The notes below the pieces were generated by a model. It was not told where the DNA came from, searched no databases, and saw only the letters and a program-made list of their open reading frames with translations. DNA of 64,000 nt, taken from JAJDOD01 sp050299835 (GTDB lineage Bacteria > Pseudomonadota > Alphaproteobacteria > Rhodobacterales > Rhodobacteraceae). The stretch is taken from positions 8,480 to 72,479 of the forward strand of contig JBNKWP010000017.1 of assembly GCA_050299835.1 (NCBI GenBank), written 5' to 3'. Both the position numbers and the translations under genes were made by a program. Every line of letters begins with the position of its first letter. Position 1 is the stretch's first letter. Shown piece by piece: positions 18,480 through 26,624 of the stretch.

Positions 18480-19157
18480 ATGCACATAGAACCAGGCGTC
18501 GTCGATGGCGCAAAAATGGCCCTCGCTTACGGTACGGCAGCCGCCTCCGCAGGTTATGGCGTCAAGCTAATGGCGGATGACGTGAAGACCCGCAACGCCG
18601 TATCCTTCGGTCTGCGCGCCGGCCTCGCGACCGCTGCGGTCTTCTTCTTCTTCGAGGTGCTGCCGCACTTCCCCGTGGGCATTTCCGAGGTTCACTTCAT
18701 CCTCGGTACGACTCTGCTTCTGTTGCTTGGAATTGCGCCCGCGGCCTTTGGTCTGATGGCTGGACTGGCCGTTCAGGGGATGTTCTTCGCGCCCTCTGAC
18801 TTGCCGATGTATTTCGTGAACATCACGACGCTCCTGGTTCCGCTTTTCGCCATCCATGAAGTCGCAAAACGGATCTTGCCCGCGGATAAGGCCTATGTTG
18901 ATCTCGACTATTCCGATGTCCTGAAGCTCTCTGCCGTCTATCAGGGTGGCGTGATCGCCTGGGTGGCCTTCTGGGCAACTTACGGGCAGGGCTTCGGTGC
19001 TGAAAACATGAGCGCAATCGCCAGTTTCGGCGCGGCCTATTTCCTTGTCGTCCTGATCGAACCGGTCGCCGATCTGGCGGTTCTCGCGACGGCGAAGGCC
19101 TTCCGAAACCTCGAAGGGTCCGCCCTGGTGGACAGCCGCCTTTACGCAAAGGCCTGA
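18480..19157 (+). CDS. CbiM-like energy-coupling-factor permease (cobalt uptake), 225 aa
   Basis: A polytopic membrane protein starting MHIEPGVVDGAKMALAYG. CbiM/NikM proteins begin MHI-x-x-G, where the free N-terminus and His2 bind the metal ion, so this start is functionally decisive. Six or so hydrophobic segments follow. It lies directly behind a cobalamin riboswitch and 39 bases before cobF, which supports a role in supplying cobalt for B12 synthesis. The other parts of an ECF transporter (CbiN, CbiQ, CbiO) are not in the window. Sequence beyond the N-terminus is divergent, so the family call is fair rather than certain. Confidence 0.8.
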   Translation: MHIEPGVVDGAKMALAYGTAAASAGYGVKLMADDVKTRNAVSFGLRAGLATAAVFFFFEVLPHFPVGISEVHFILGTTLLLLLGIAPAAFGLMAGLAVQGMFFAPSDLPMYFVNITTLLVPLFAIHEVAKRILPADKAYVDLDYSDVLKLSAVYQGGVIAWVAFWATYGQGFGAENMSAIASFGAAYFLVVLIEPVADLAVLATAKAFRNLEGSALVDSRLYAKA

Positions 19158-19196
19158 GCAAAACGGATAGCGGGCGCTTTCGGGCGCCCGTACTTC

Positions 19197-19931
19197 ATGG
19201 AACAGGTTACACTGATTGGCATCGGGACCGGTAATCCCGAACATGTAACTCTGGCCGGTGTCACGGCCATGCGCGAGGTGGATTGCATTCTGCTTCCCCG
19301 CAAGGCGGGCAAGGACGATCTTGCCGAACTGCGGCGCGATCTTCTCAAGACCCATGCCCCGCAGACCCCGATTGTCGAATTCGATATGCCGGTGAGAGAC
19401 ACCTCCCTGGACTACCGGGAGGGGGTGGAAGACTGGCACGACAGGATCGCGAGCAGTTGGAGCGCGGCGCTGCCGCCAAATCTTCGCAGAGTTGGGTTGC
19501 TCGTGTGGGGCGATCCGTCGCTCTACGATTCCACTCTGCGAATTGCCGCGCGCATCACCCCACGGCCGGCCACACGCGTCGTGCCGGGCATTACCGCGCT
19601 TCAGGCACTGACGGCGGCGCATGCCATTCCTCTCAACGAGGTCAACGCACCGGTTCTGATCACGACAGGCAGACAGCTGCGTGACACGGGATGGCCCGCT
19701 GGCGTGGATCGGATCGCGGTCATGTTAGACGGGCAATGCAGCTTTCAGAGCCTGGCGCCGGAGGGCCTGCATATCTGGTGGGGCGCGTTTCTGGCGATGC
19801 CCAACCAACAGATCGTAGGTGGTGCCTTGGGCGAAAAAGTTGACGAGATCCTGAGCATTCGCGACCGGGCTCGTCGCGAGCACGGCTGGATCATGGACAC
19901 CTATCTCCTGCAAAAACATGCAGCCGGCTGA
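19197..19931 (+). CDS. cobF: Precorrin-6A synthase (deacetylating)
   Basis: An S-adenosylmethionine-dependent methyltransferase of the aerobic cobalamin pathway that methylates C1 of the corrin ring with loss of acetate. The SAM-binding tetrapyrrole methylase pattern is present (VTLIGIGTGNPEHVTLAGV at the N-terminus, LLVWGDPSLYDSTLRIA in the middle, VVPGITALQALTAAH, then LNEVNAPVLITTGRQL). Length of 244 aa is close to the family norm of about 250. It lies in the riboswitch-controlled unit behind the CbiM-like permease, with a 39-base gap that contains a GC-rich hairpin without a U-tract. Confidence 0.93.
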   Translation: MEQVTLIGIGTGNPEHVTLAGVTAMREVDCILLPRKAGKDDLAELRRDLLKTHAPQTPIVEFDMPVRDTSLDYREGVEDWHDRIASSWSAALPPNLRRVGLLVWGDPSLYDSTLRIAARITPRPATRVVPGITALQALTAAHAIPLNEVNAPVLITTGRQLRDTGWPAGVDRIAVMLDGQCSFQSLAPEGLHIWWGAFLAMPNQQIVGGALGEKVDEILSIRDRARREHGWIMDTYLLQKHAAG

Positions 19932-19991
19932 GCGACCACTTTTGTAGACGCCGGACATTGCAAACCGAGGAAGATCGGACATGATCGCGGT

Positions 19992-20474
19992 ATGGCTCGG
20001 ATATTTGCAATTCTTTTGATCGGACTCGTGATCGGTGGCTGCGCCGGTTTTGTGATTGGTCGCTCTTCGATAACCGATGATCGCCTTGAACCCGCGATGG
20101 ACCATTCGAGCCACGCCCATGCACATGGCGATGCGCTGGTGATTCAACCCGGCGACGATGCACCGGGACTGGACATTGAGCTGTCTCCCGACCCGGTCTC
20201 CGGCTGGAATCTTGAAATCAGGGCCGAGAATTTCCGGTTCGCGGGAGAGAATGCTGGCAAAGCCCATGTTCCGGGCGAAGGGCACGCGCATATCTACGTC
20301 AATGGCCAAAAGATCGCGCGGGCCTATTCCAACTGGTTCCATCTGGAGACGTTGCCGCCCGGACGGGTGGAAGTGGAAGTAACCTTGAATTCGAACGACC
20401 ACCGATCCCTTACCGTGGGCGATGCTCCGTTGTCTGCGACGGTTTCTTTCTTGAACACGGTGAAGCCGGAATGA
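19992..20474 (+). CDS. Membrane-anchored His-rich periplasmic protein of unknown function, 160 aa
   Basis: The N-terminus is a signal anchor or lipoprotein-like signal (IFAILLIGLVIGGCAGFVIG; the C at residue 17 could be lipidated). A short histidine-rich patch follows (DHSSHAHAHGDALVI), then a beta-sandwich-like domain with HVPGEGHAHIYVNGQK and a tidy C-terminal strand pattern. The His-rich parts and the place behind a CbiM-like cobalt permease and cobF suggest metal binding in the periplasm, but no enzymatic motif is visible. The ribosome site before the ATG at 19992 is weak. A terminator follows its stop. Confidence 0.7.
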   Translation: MARIFAILLIGLVIGGCAGFVIGRSSITDDRLEPAMDHSSHAHAHGDALVIQPGDDAPGLDIELSPDPVSGWNLEIRAENFRFAGENAGKAHVPGEGHAHIYVNGQKIARAYSNWFHLETLPPGRVEVEVTLNSNDHRSLTVGDAPLSATVSFLNTVKPE

Positions 20475-20478
20475 AAAC

Positions 20479-20510
20479 GGGTCGGCGCCTCACGATGCAC
20501 CGACCCTTTT
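20479..20510 (+). terminator. Intrinsic terminator of the cobF unit
   Basis: A 7-bp stem GGGTCGG/CCGACCC with a 14-base loop is followed by TTTTC, five bases after the stop codon of the His-rich protein. Confidence 0.7.
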
Positions 20511-20552
20511 CATGCTTAAAAGTATTTCGTCATGAAACTTCGAAAACGATAG

Positions 20553-22511
20553 TCAGTGGCGCTCCGGTGCTCTTGGCATTCGCCCGGTCGGCGGGCCGTT
20601 GACCCGGCCAAAACCGGCCTTCTCTGGCACGGTCCCACCCGGCCACTCATCGTGGCTTTCGCCACATTCCGCTCTTTCCTTGAACCATGCTTCGGTTCCC
20701 GGTGCCTCGGTATCCTTCGGACCGGTCATCCAGCCCAGCATCGCCTGGCTGACGGCGCGGGTGGCGAGCGCGGTTGAAAAGCTGGTTCCGCTCATCAGAG
20801 CGGCACCACCGCTTTTGCTGGTGGCGCCCATCAGCCCGAACGTGGCCGGGCCGGTTTCGCCGGGATAGAGACAGGTCGTTTTCGTCCTGCCATCGCCGAC
20901 CTTTTCGGGGTCCGCTGCGCTGGAATAGATCGACGGTTTTCCGTCGCTCTGGCGATAGCTTCCGATCACCCGAGCCTCGCTGAGGGACGCGATGGTGTTC
21001 AGCGTCCCACGCCTGCGCATGGGCGGCGTGTTGTCGGTATCGACGGGAGGCCGCGTATAGGAGGCCACGTCGATATTACGTCCGAAGTCGTCGACGGCCC
21101 GGAAGTCGGGATGCGCGAATGTCGAAAGCAGGCCGGTATTGCTGCCATAGGTCAGGTTCTGGTCGGACTGGACATAGGCATAGCCGAACCGTTCGTGCCG
21201 GGAACTTACGGTCCAGTTCCAGGAGCCCGAGGGACAGGCGACGTCCCGGTCCGGGCGCAGTGTCGGCGCAGAGCAGACCACATATTGCATCCGGTACCAG
21301 TCCGCGTCGCCCTGGTATTTCCGGCAGTAGATGCGCGCGACTTCCTTGCCGTCCAGCATCAGCGTGTTCATCTGGCCATGCCGTCCCGGCGTAGCGTCGC
21401 TGGCCGGACCCGATGGCGGACGGAGCGACAGAGCCAGCGGGTGGACCGGGTCGCCCGAACATTCGCCCCCGATGGTGTGCGACCACAGCTCCGCATAATT
21501 CGGCGTCTGGTCTTCCGGGTCGATATGCCAGTCCAGGATCTGGGCGCGGTCTTCGGAAAAATCGAACTTCGCGCAGCCTTCGGACAGAAGGTCGTTGCCG
21601 GCCGGCAGAATGACCCGGATCGGTCGGCCCGATTTCTCGGATTCCTCGTTGATCTTGCGGATGACCCGTTCGATCAGCATGTGCCCGTCCTTGGGGCCCG
21701 CCTGCAGGCCATAGGAGAGGTTGATGACGATCGGAAAGGCACCGCCTTTCGGCAGGTCACAGGCTGCCCAGATACGGTCGGCCCGGTCGATGATATACTC
21801 GATGGCGTGGAGCGCGTAGAACTCAAGGAAATTTCCGGACGCGCCCATTGACGTATTCGGCGGCAGGCCGACCGCGATAATCGGCAGCCGCCTGCGATGT
21901 TCGTCCTCGTGGCTCTGGCGAAGGTCGTACCCAGCAGCCAGATCGGCGACCATCGTTCCATGCGTCGCGTTGTTCTCCAGCCTGCGGTCGCCGCGGGGGT
22001 CGAAGAATTGGGAGGCGTCGGCGTAGCGGTCGAAATCGGCCTCGTCCACTGCGCCCGCCGCAATGGCGCGAAACATGAGCTGGTCGATTTCTGTCCGGAA
22101 CAATTCGCGCCCGAAGGGCACCGCGCTCTGATCGCGCCATGTCCCGCCCTGAAGCCAGGCCGAGAGGAACCGCGTACCACCGTCCAGCCTGCGAAACCGG
22201 GCATGGCTCAGCGCGATGCCGCTGTCGATCACGCCCACGATTGCGTTGTCCGCATCGGGCATCCAGGTGAGCCGGATCATCGGGTCTTTTTCGACGGTTC
22301 CGCTGGCCCGGGCGAATTGCGGCAGCGGGGCAGGCTGGCATTTCTTGCCGGTCAGCTTCGCGGCCATCGGTGACAGGGGCAAATCAGCGATGGACAGCCC
22401 GTCCTTTACCTCCTTCCCATCGAAGCTGACCAATTTCAGCCAGTCGATGTAGGGGGACAAGTCATCCTTGGCCGACGGATCGTCCTGCCAGCCTGTCCAG
22501 GCGAAAGTCAT
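20553..22511 (-). CDS. Subtilisin-like (S8) serine protease, 652 aa
   Basis: The catalytic triad is complete: Asp96 in VGVIDSGIALSHARF, His184 in NNATHGTMVADLAAG and Ser577 in ALMSGTSFSTALATRAV, with the oxyanion Asn306 in ILPAGND. Between residues 310 and 550 there is a long insertion that resembles a jelly-roll or fibronectin-like domain. There is no signal peptide and no obvious pro-domain, so it is probably cytoplasmic or exported by an unusual route. I chose the ATG at 22511 because AGGAGG lies eight bases upstream and the ATG overlaps the stop of the upstream PAP2-type gene (ATGA). The two are therefore translationally coupled. Confidence 0.88.
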   Translation of the reverse strand: MTFAWTGWQDDPSAKDDLSPYIDWLKLVSFDGKEVKDGLSIADLPLSPMAAKLTGKKCQPAPLPQFARASGTVEKDPMIRLTWMPDADNAIVGVIDSGIALSHARFRRLDGGTRFLSAWLQGGTWRDQSAVPFGRELFRTEIDQLMFRAIAAGAVDEADFDRYADASQFFDPRGDRRLENNATHGTMVADLAAGYDLRQSHEDEHRRRLPIIAVGLPPNTSMGASGNFLEFYALHAIEYIIDRADRIWAACDLPKGGAFPIVINLSYGLQAGPKDGHMLIERVIRKINEESEKSGRPIRVILPAGNDLLSEGCAKFDFSEDRAQILDWHIDPEDQTPNYAELWSHTIGGECSGDPVHPLALSLRPPSGPASDATPGRHGQMNTLMLDGKEVARIYCRKYQGDADWYRMQYVVCSAPTLRPDRDVACPSGSWNWTVSSRHERFGYAYVQSDQNLTYGSNTGLLSTFAHPDFRAVDDFGRNIDVASYTRPPVDTDNTPPMRRRGTLNTIASLSEARVIGSYRQSDGKPSIYSSAADPEKVGDGRTKTTCLYPGETGPATFGLMGATSKSGGAALMSGTSFSTALATRAVSQAMLGWMTGPKDTEAPGTEAWFKERAECGESHDEWPGGTVPEKAGFGRVNGPPTGRMPRAPERH

Positions 22512-23623
22512 AGAGCGGCCTCCTGCCATTCCTCGGCGGCTTCCTTCCAGAGTTTGCCGAAAATGGTGGTCTGATCGGGGGAAGATCCGCCAGCGGCGTC
22601 GGCGGGCAGCTTGTCGCGCAACCAGCGCAGGGTAAGGTCGAAGGGCGGTTCGCTGTCCGGGACCGGGGCAAATGAAATCTCCTGCATGTCCGGCCAGTCG
22701 GTGGCACCGGTCGCCACGCGGTAAAGCGCGTCACCCAACATGCAGCCAATGATCGCGCCGGCGGCGGAATCGATCGGGAAATGGACACCGGCAACCGAAC
22801 GGTTGGATGCAATCCTGTGTGCCAGCCGGAATGCCATCCCCGACATCTTGCCCTTTTCGCTGTCCACCGGGGCCGACAGCGCCTCCTTCGGTCCCATGCC
22901 GGTCATGATCCGCGAGAACACGGTTGAGGCCGCGAAGACCTCGATGGAATGGCCGGACGGAAAGCTGGAATGGTCCGGTGTCTGGATCATCGGCTGGATA
23001 TGGGTTGCATAGTCAATGGGGCGGGGGCTGCGGCAGAAATGCTTGATCGGCATTTCCACATGCACGGCGACGCGTTGGCAGGCATAAAGCGCCTCCATCG
23101 TCCGCTTGTGGCGGTCCGCCGACAAGTATCCAAGCGCGCCGTAGAAAGAGAACAGGTCGCCGGTCTGCACCAGAATTTCGTTGATGCGGTCCGTCCGCAG
23201 GTCCGCGTATGCCCGCACCATGGCGAGTTGCTGCCGGAACACCGCGCGTTCGGGCCGGTTCAGTTTCACAAGGGGCACGCCTTTGACCGAAAGCGTCGCG
23301 TGGCCATCCTGTCCGTCGATGGTGAAGGAGGGGAAGAGCATCGAGTTCGTCAGTTTCGCGGTCACCCCGGTTGAGAGATAGTCGGTATCCGCATCTCCCT
23401 TGCCCATCGGTTGCGGGTTTCTGAGCGGCAAACCGTCCCAGTAGCCGACAATGCCGTCGTAGGTGGAAATGAGAGTCCAACTCAGTTGCGGCGAACCGGG
23501 CCCCCCGGCGTGATCGATGCCTTGTCCCTGACCTTGCCCTTGCCCCTGACCTTGTCCCTGACCCTGACCTTGGCCCTGACCCTGGCCTTGCCCCTGACCT
23601 TGGCCCTGTCCCTGCATCGGCAT
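22508..23623 (-). CDS. PAP2/vanadium-haloperoxidase-fold protein with N-terminal (QG)16 tract, 371 aa
   Basis: The three phosphate/vanadate-binding motifs are intact: K194-x6-R201-P202 (KHFCRSPRP), PSGH at 222-225, and R275-x5-H281-x3-D285 (RSVAGVHFPID). The fold serves either acid phosphatases or vanadium haloperoxidases; the lack of membrane helices and the length favour the soluble haloperoxidase-like branch. Residues 4-35 are sixteen Gln-Gly pairs, a feature I do not know from the family. There is no signal peptide. The ATG at 23623 has GAGGGAG upstream. It is first in an operon with the subtilase and divergent from a winged-helix/TPR regulator. Confidence 0.87.
   Translation of the reverse strand: MPMQGQGQGQGQGQGQGQGQGQGQGQGQGQGQGQGIDHAGGPGSPQLSWTLISTYDGIVGYWDGLPLRNPQPMGKGDADTDYLSTGVTAKLTNSMLFPSFTIDGQDGHATLSVKGVPLVKLNRPERAVFRQQLAMVRAYADLRTDRINEILVQTGDLFSFYGALGYLSADRHKRTMEALYACQRVAVHVEMPIKHFCRSPRPIDYATHIQPMIQTPDHSSFPSGHSIEVFAASTVFSRIMTGMGPKEALSAPVDSEKGKMSGMAFRLAHRIASNRSVAGVHFPIDSAAGAIIGCMLGDALYRVATGATDWPDMQEISFAPVPDSEPPFDLTLRWLRDKLPADAAGGSSPDQTTIFGKLWKEAAEEWQEAAL
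23519..23614 (-). repeat. Hexanucleotide repeat coding (Gln-Gly)16
   Basis: Sixteen tandem six-base units of the form CAR-GGN lie just after the third codon of the PAP2-type gene. Units differ at synonymous positions (CAG and CAA; GGA, GGC, GGG and GGT all occur), so the peptide pattern is conserved better than the DNA. Confidence 0.95.
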
Positions 23624-23796
23624 TCGTAAACTCCCTCACAATCCTCTTCTGCAGATTGCGAAGATTTCTGCGCCAGCCGCAAGCAGACGATGCACCATTC
23701 ACGGAAGATTCACACATTCCGATTTCGGCTCGGTTTCTTGAAAATGTGACGCATACATGCCTAAGTTGACGCAAAGGCAACGCCGGAGGGGTCCGT

Positions 23797-25407
23797 ATGG
23801 TGGTGCAGAAGGAAAAGTTGCGACTCGTTCTCTACGGTCGGTTTCGATTCGAGACCGCGGACAACTGTGACGTTGCGCCGAAAAGTGCCAAATCTCAGGC
23901 ACTTCTCGCCCTTCTTGCGACCAGCGAAACGGGAGGGCGCGGGCGCCTTTGGCTGCAGAAGCGGCTTTGGCCCGGCAAGGAAGGCGACAAGGCTTCGACG
24001 AGCCTGCGGCAGGCGCTCAGCGAAATCCGGCGCGGGCTGGACGAAAATCGGGATGTGCTGGAAGCGGATCGGCGAAGTGTCACTCTGGATTTGTCGCGCG
24101 TCGATCTTGTGCCCCCAACACCCGGATCGGAGTTTCTGGAGGGTATCCAGTTGCTCGAAGGCGATCACGGCATTGCCGACTGGCTGGAACATCATCGGGC
24201 AGTCACCATCCCGCAGCCGACCCATCAAGTCGTCAACGATACCTATGTGCATCGCGCGATTCCGGCACGACCGGTAGTCGTATTCCAGACCCAAAGCGAC
24301 AAGAATTCCGATCTTGGACTCATTGAGGATATCTTTGTCGATTGCGTGGCGCGATCCATGCGGGAAACGCTTTCAGCGGATGTCAGAGTGGAAAGTGTTA
24401 CCGTCGATCCGAATGCGTTCCGGGTCGAGGTGCAGGCCTATCGCGGGGAAGGCTCCACGATCGGGATCAGAAGCCGGGTGCGCCACGGGTCTCCCGAGGC
24501 GCTGGTCTGGTCGGGAATGACCTCGACGCAGCTTCACGGTGCGCCGCCGGTGGAAGACTTGCAGATCGTCTCGCTGGGGAACCAACTCATCGACGCACTG
24601 GCCGAAGCGATGACCGGCCATATCTCGGAAACCCAGGATATCCGCGATGCGAACCTGCTGACCCGTCTCGCCATCCGGCGGATTTTCACTCTGAAGCCGG
24701 AAAACCTGCTTGAGGCCGACAATATGCTGGCCATGGCGGAGGAACTCGGGGCCGGGGCGCTTTCATCTGCGTGGCGGGCGCAATTGCGGGTGATCCAGCA
24801 TGTGGAACTGCATGACGGCCGTTCGGAGAACCTGCCCGACGAAGCGCGCAAGCTGGCGGTTCTGGCGATGGAGCGGGAGCCGATGAATTCGATGGTCGTG
24901 GCCGCGGTGGCAAACACGCGGCTGGTTCTCGACAAAGATGTCAATGTTTGCATGGAACTGGCGCGGCGCAGCGTTCGGCTCAATCCGGCGAACCCGTTGG
25001 CGTGGAACAGTCTTGCCACGGCCAAGCTCTATGCCGGTGACATTGGCGAGGCGCATGCGCTTGCGGTGCGTGCGCAAAAGATCAGTTCCGGCTCGCCCTT
25101 CGGGCATTGGTGGGATTTCGGGCGCTGCCTGACTGCCGCGCTGACCGGGCGCAAGGCGGAGGCCCTGCAACTGGCGGAGGCCGCGCACGCGCTGTCGCCC
25201 GAGTTCCGACCGCCGCTTCGGTATCTGACCGCGCTTTACGCCGTTGACGAGAGGTTCGAGGACGCGCAGCGGACAGCGGAACGTCTGAAGAAACTCGAAC
25301 CCGATTTCACGTTCGAGCGCATGGCGCATGACGAGACCTATCCGATTTCACCGCTCAGGTGGGGTGGGTTGCTCGACAGCGGCAAGGTCATCTCGCTCTC
25401 TGGCTGA
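23797..25407 (+). CDS. Winged-helix plus TPR transcription regulator (BTAD/SARP-like layout), 536 aa
   Basis: Residues 8-100 fit an OmpR-type winged helix (LVLYGRFRFE, SAKSQALLALLAT, RLWLQKRLWPG, STSLRQALSEIRRGL), the layout of SARP and CadC-like one-component regulators. A central alpha/beta region follows near residues 155-270. The C-terminal third is made of helical TPR-like pairs (SVRLNPANPLAWNSLATAKLY, AAHALSPEFRPPLRYLTALY). No transmembrane helix is apparent. It is divergent from the PAP2/subtilase operon with about 170 bases between, so it may control it. The last 60 bases overlap the convergent pqiA-like gene. The ATG at 23797 has GGAGGGG upstream. Confidence 0.8.
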   Translation: MVVQKEKLRLVLYGRFRFETADNCDVAPKSAKSQALLALLATSETGGRGRLWLQKRLWPGKEGDKASTSLRQALSEIRRGLDENRDVLEADRRSVTLDLSRVDLVPPTPGSEFLEGIQLLEGDHGIADWLEHHRAVTIPQPTHQVVNDTYVHRAIPARPVVVFQTQSDKNSDLGLIEDIFVDCVARSMRETLSADVRVESVTVDPNAFRVEVQAYRGEGSTIGIRSRVRHGSPEALVWSGMTSTQLHGAPPVEDLQIVSLGNQLIDALAEAMTGHISETQDIRDANLLTRLAIRRIFTLKPENLLEADNMLAMAEELGAGALSSAWRAQLRVIQHVELHDGRSENLPDEARKLAVLAMEREPMNSMVVAAVANTRLVLDKDVNVCMELARRSVRLNPANPLAWNSLATAKLYAGDIGEAHALAVRAQKISSGSPFGHWWDFGRCLTAALTGRKAEALQLAEAAHALSPEFRPPLRYLTALYAVDERFEDAQRTAERLKKLEPDFTFERMAHDETYPISPLRWGGLLDSGKVISLSG

Positions 25408-26019
25408 CGGGGTTGTCCCGTCGAGATCCCAGATCATCCTGCTGTCGAAACTGAGCGCGGATAGCATCGTGAAGATCACCGAAAGCGCGAAGGCCAAGGC
25501 CGCCGCGCCCGGTCGGACGCTCGCCAGCACGGAAAACTGTACGAGCGATGCAAGGATGGCGACCACGAAGACGTCGATCATCGACCAACGGCCAATGAAT
25601 TCAACGGCTTCGAAAACCCGGTGCCGCCATTTTGCGGTGCTTGGCAGGCGGCGCCGAACCGTCAATGCGAGCCAGGCAATCGCTGCGAACTTGAACACGG
25701 GAATGGCAACCGAAGCGATCAGGATCACCAGCGCAGTGCCGACCGAGCCATGTGTGAGGAGTTTGAGAGCGCCTTCGACGATCGTGTCGTCGCTGGTCCG
25801 GAAGAAGAGCCGTGTCTCCAGCATCGGCCAGAGATTGGCCGGAACATAAGCCAAAAGGCCAAGTGTCCAAAAGAACCAAACCTTCGCAAGGCTGTTGCTT
25901 GTTCGGCTATGCAGCTTTGCGCCGCAGCGTTCGCAATTGGGTGTGTCCAATTCCCAAACCCGTCCACACCGATGGCATCCTACAAGTCCCTGGCTTTTTG
26001 CCGTTGCGATTTCGCTCAT
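25348..26019 (-). CDS. Paraquat-inducible protein A domain protein (second half), 223 aa
   Basis: A PqiA-family inner-membrane protein: an N-terminal zinc ribbon (VGCHRCGRVWELDTPNCERCG) followed by four hydrophobic segments, including the family-like ARVFEAVEFIGRWSMIDVFVV pattern (HRVFEAVEFIGRWSMIDVFV). PqiA proteins work with MCE-family PqiB in lipid trafficking across the envelope, but no pqiB is in the window. Its ATG overlaps the stop of the upstream pqiA-like gene, so a protein that is a single two-domain chain in E. coli is encoded here as two coupled genes. The 3' end overlaps the convergent regulator gene by 60 bases. Confidence 0.85.
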   Translation of the reverse strand: MSEIATAKSQGLVGCHRCGRVWELDTPNCERCGAKLHSRTSNSLAKVWFFWTLGLLAYVPANLWPMLETRLFFRTSDDTIVEGALKLLTHGSVGTALVILIASVAIPVFKFAAIAWLALTVRRRLPSTAKWRHRVFEAVEFIGRWSMIDVFVVAILASLVQFSVLASVRPGAAALAFALSVIFTMLSALSFDSRMIWDLDGTTPSARERDDLAAVEQPTPPER

Positions 26020-26624
26020 CGGTCAAGTGCCTGCCAGACGCTGTGGCGGCAGATCATCCGATCCTGAATCCAGATCAGAACGACGGCAGCCGCGAACATG
26101 TAGAAGGCGGGCCCGAACGTCACTTCTGCCATCGCGGCAATTTTTGCCAGGGCCACGCCGCAACCGATGACAAAGATCTCCGCCATCGACCAGGGTCGCA
26201 GAGCCTCGGACAAGCGAAAGGCGGTATGGGCTCCGGTCCAGGCAGCCTTGCCAAGTACGACAGGCATCAGCACATAGACCGTCAGGCCAAGCCGAAGAGC
26301 AGGCAAGATCAGGATCACGGCAAGGACTGTGAGAGAAAGGATCAGCAAGGGCCCCTCGAAGGTAAGCGCGGTCCCGATCAGGGTCGTGTCGCTGGTGATC
26401 CAGAACCTTTTGATTGTAATGAAAGGAAGCGTCACGGCCCCGAAAATGAGGACTGCGGAGATCAGCGTCATCAGAAGCAGGCGCAGCCCCGCACGACGTT
26501 CAGGCACGCTCAGCTTCCTGTGGCATCGCGTACAGGTCAATGTCTCGCTACCGGGGTCGGGATAGAGCGCATCGCAGGTCGGACAGGCGATCTGAAGGTT
26601 GTTCAATGAGACGGAAGGATGCAT
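26016..26624 (-). CDS. Paraquat-inducible protein A domain protein (first half), 202 aa
   Basis: The same family as the gene that follows it. It has an N-terminal zinc ribbon (IACPTCDALYPDPGSETLTC, then CTRCHRKL) and four hydrophobic segments, with the conserved SEALRPWSMAEIFVIG pattern near residue 145. It opens a two-gene unit and would form a heteromer, or the equivalent of one full PqiA, with the second protein. No clear ribosome site precedes the ATG at 26624; the region upstream is AT-rich and probably carries the promoter. Confidence 0.83.
   Translation of the reverse strand: MHPSVSLNNLQIACPTCDALYPDPGSETLTCTRCHRKLSVPERRAGLRLLLMTLISAVLIFGAVTLPFITIKRFWITSDTTLIGTALTFEGPLLILSLTVLAVILILPALRLGLTVYVLMPVVLGKAAWTGAHTAFRLSEALRPWSMAEIFVIGCGVALAKIAAMAEVTFGPAFYMFAAAVVLIWIQDRMICRHSVWQALDR

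Noticed and set aside
19168..19190. Hairpin CGGGCGC/GCGCCCG between the CbiM-like gene and cobF as a terminator
   Set aside because: No U-tract follows and the genes appear to belong to one riboswitch-controlled unit.
23519..23614. Short regular repeats resembling a CRISPR array at first glance
   Set aside because: The unit is six bases, lies in frame inside a coding gene and has no spacers; it codes Gln-Gly. No CRISPR array or cas gene was seen in the window.
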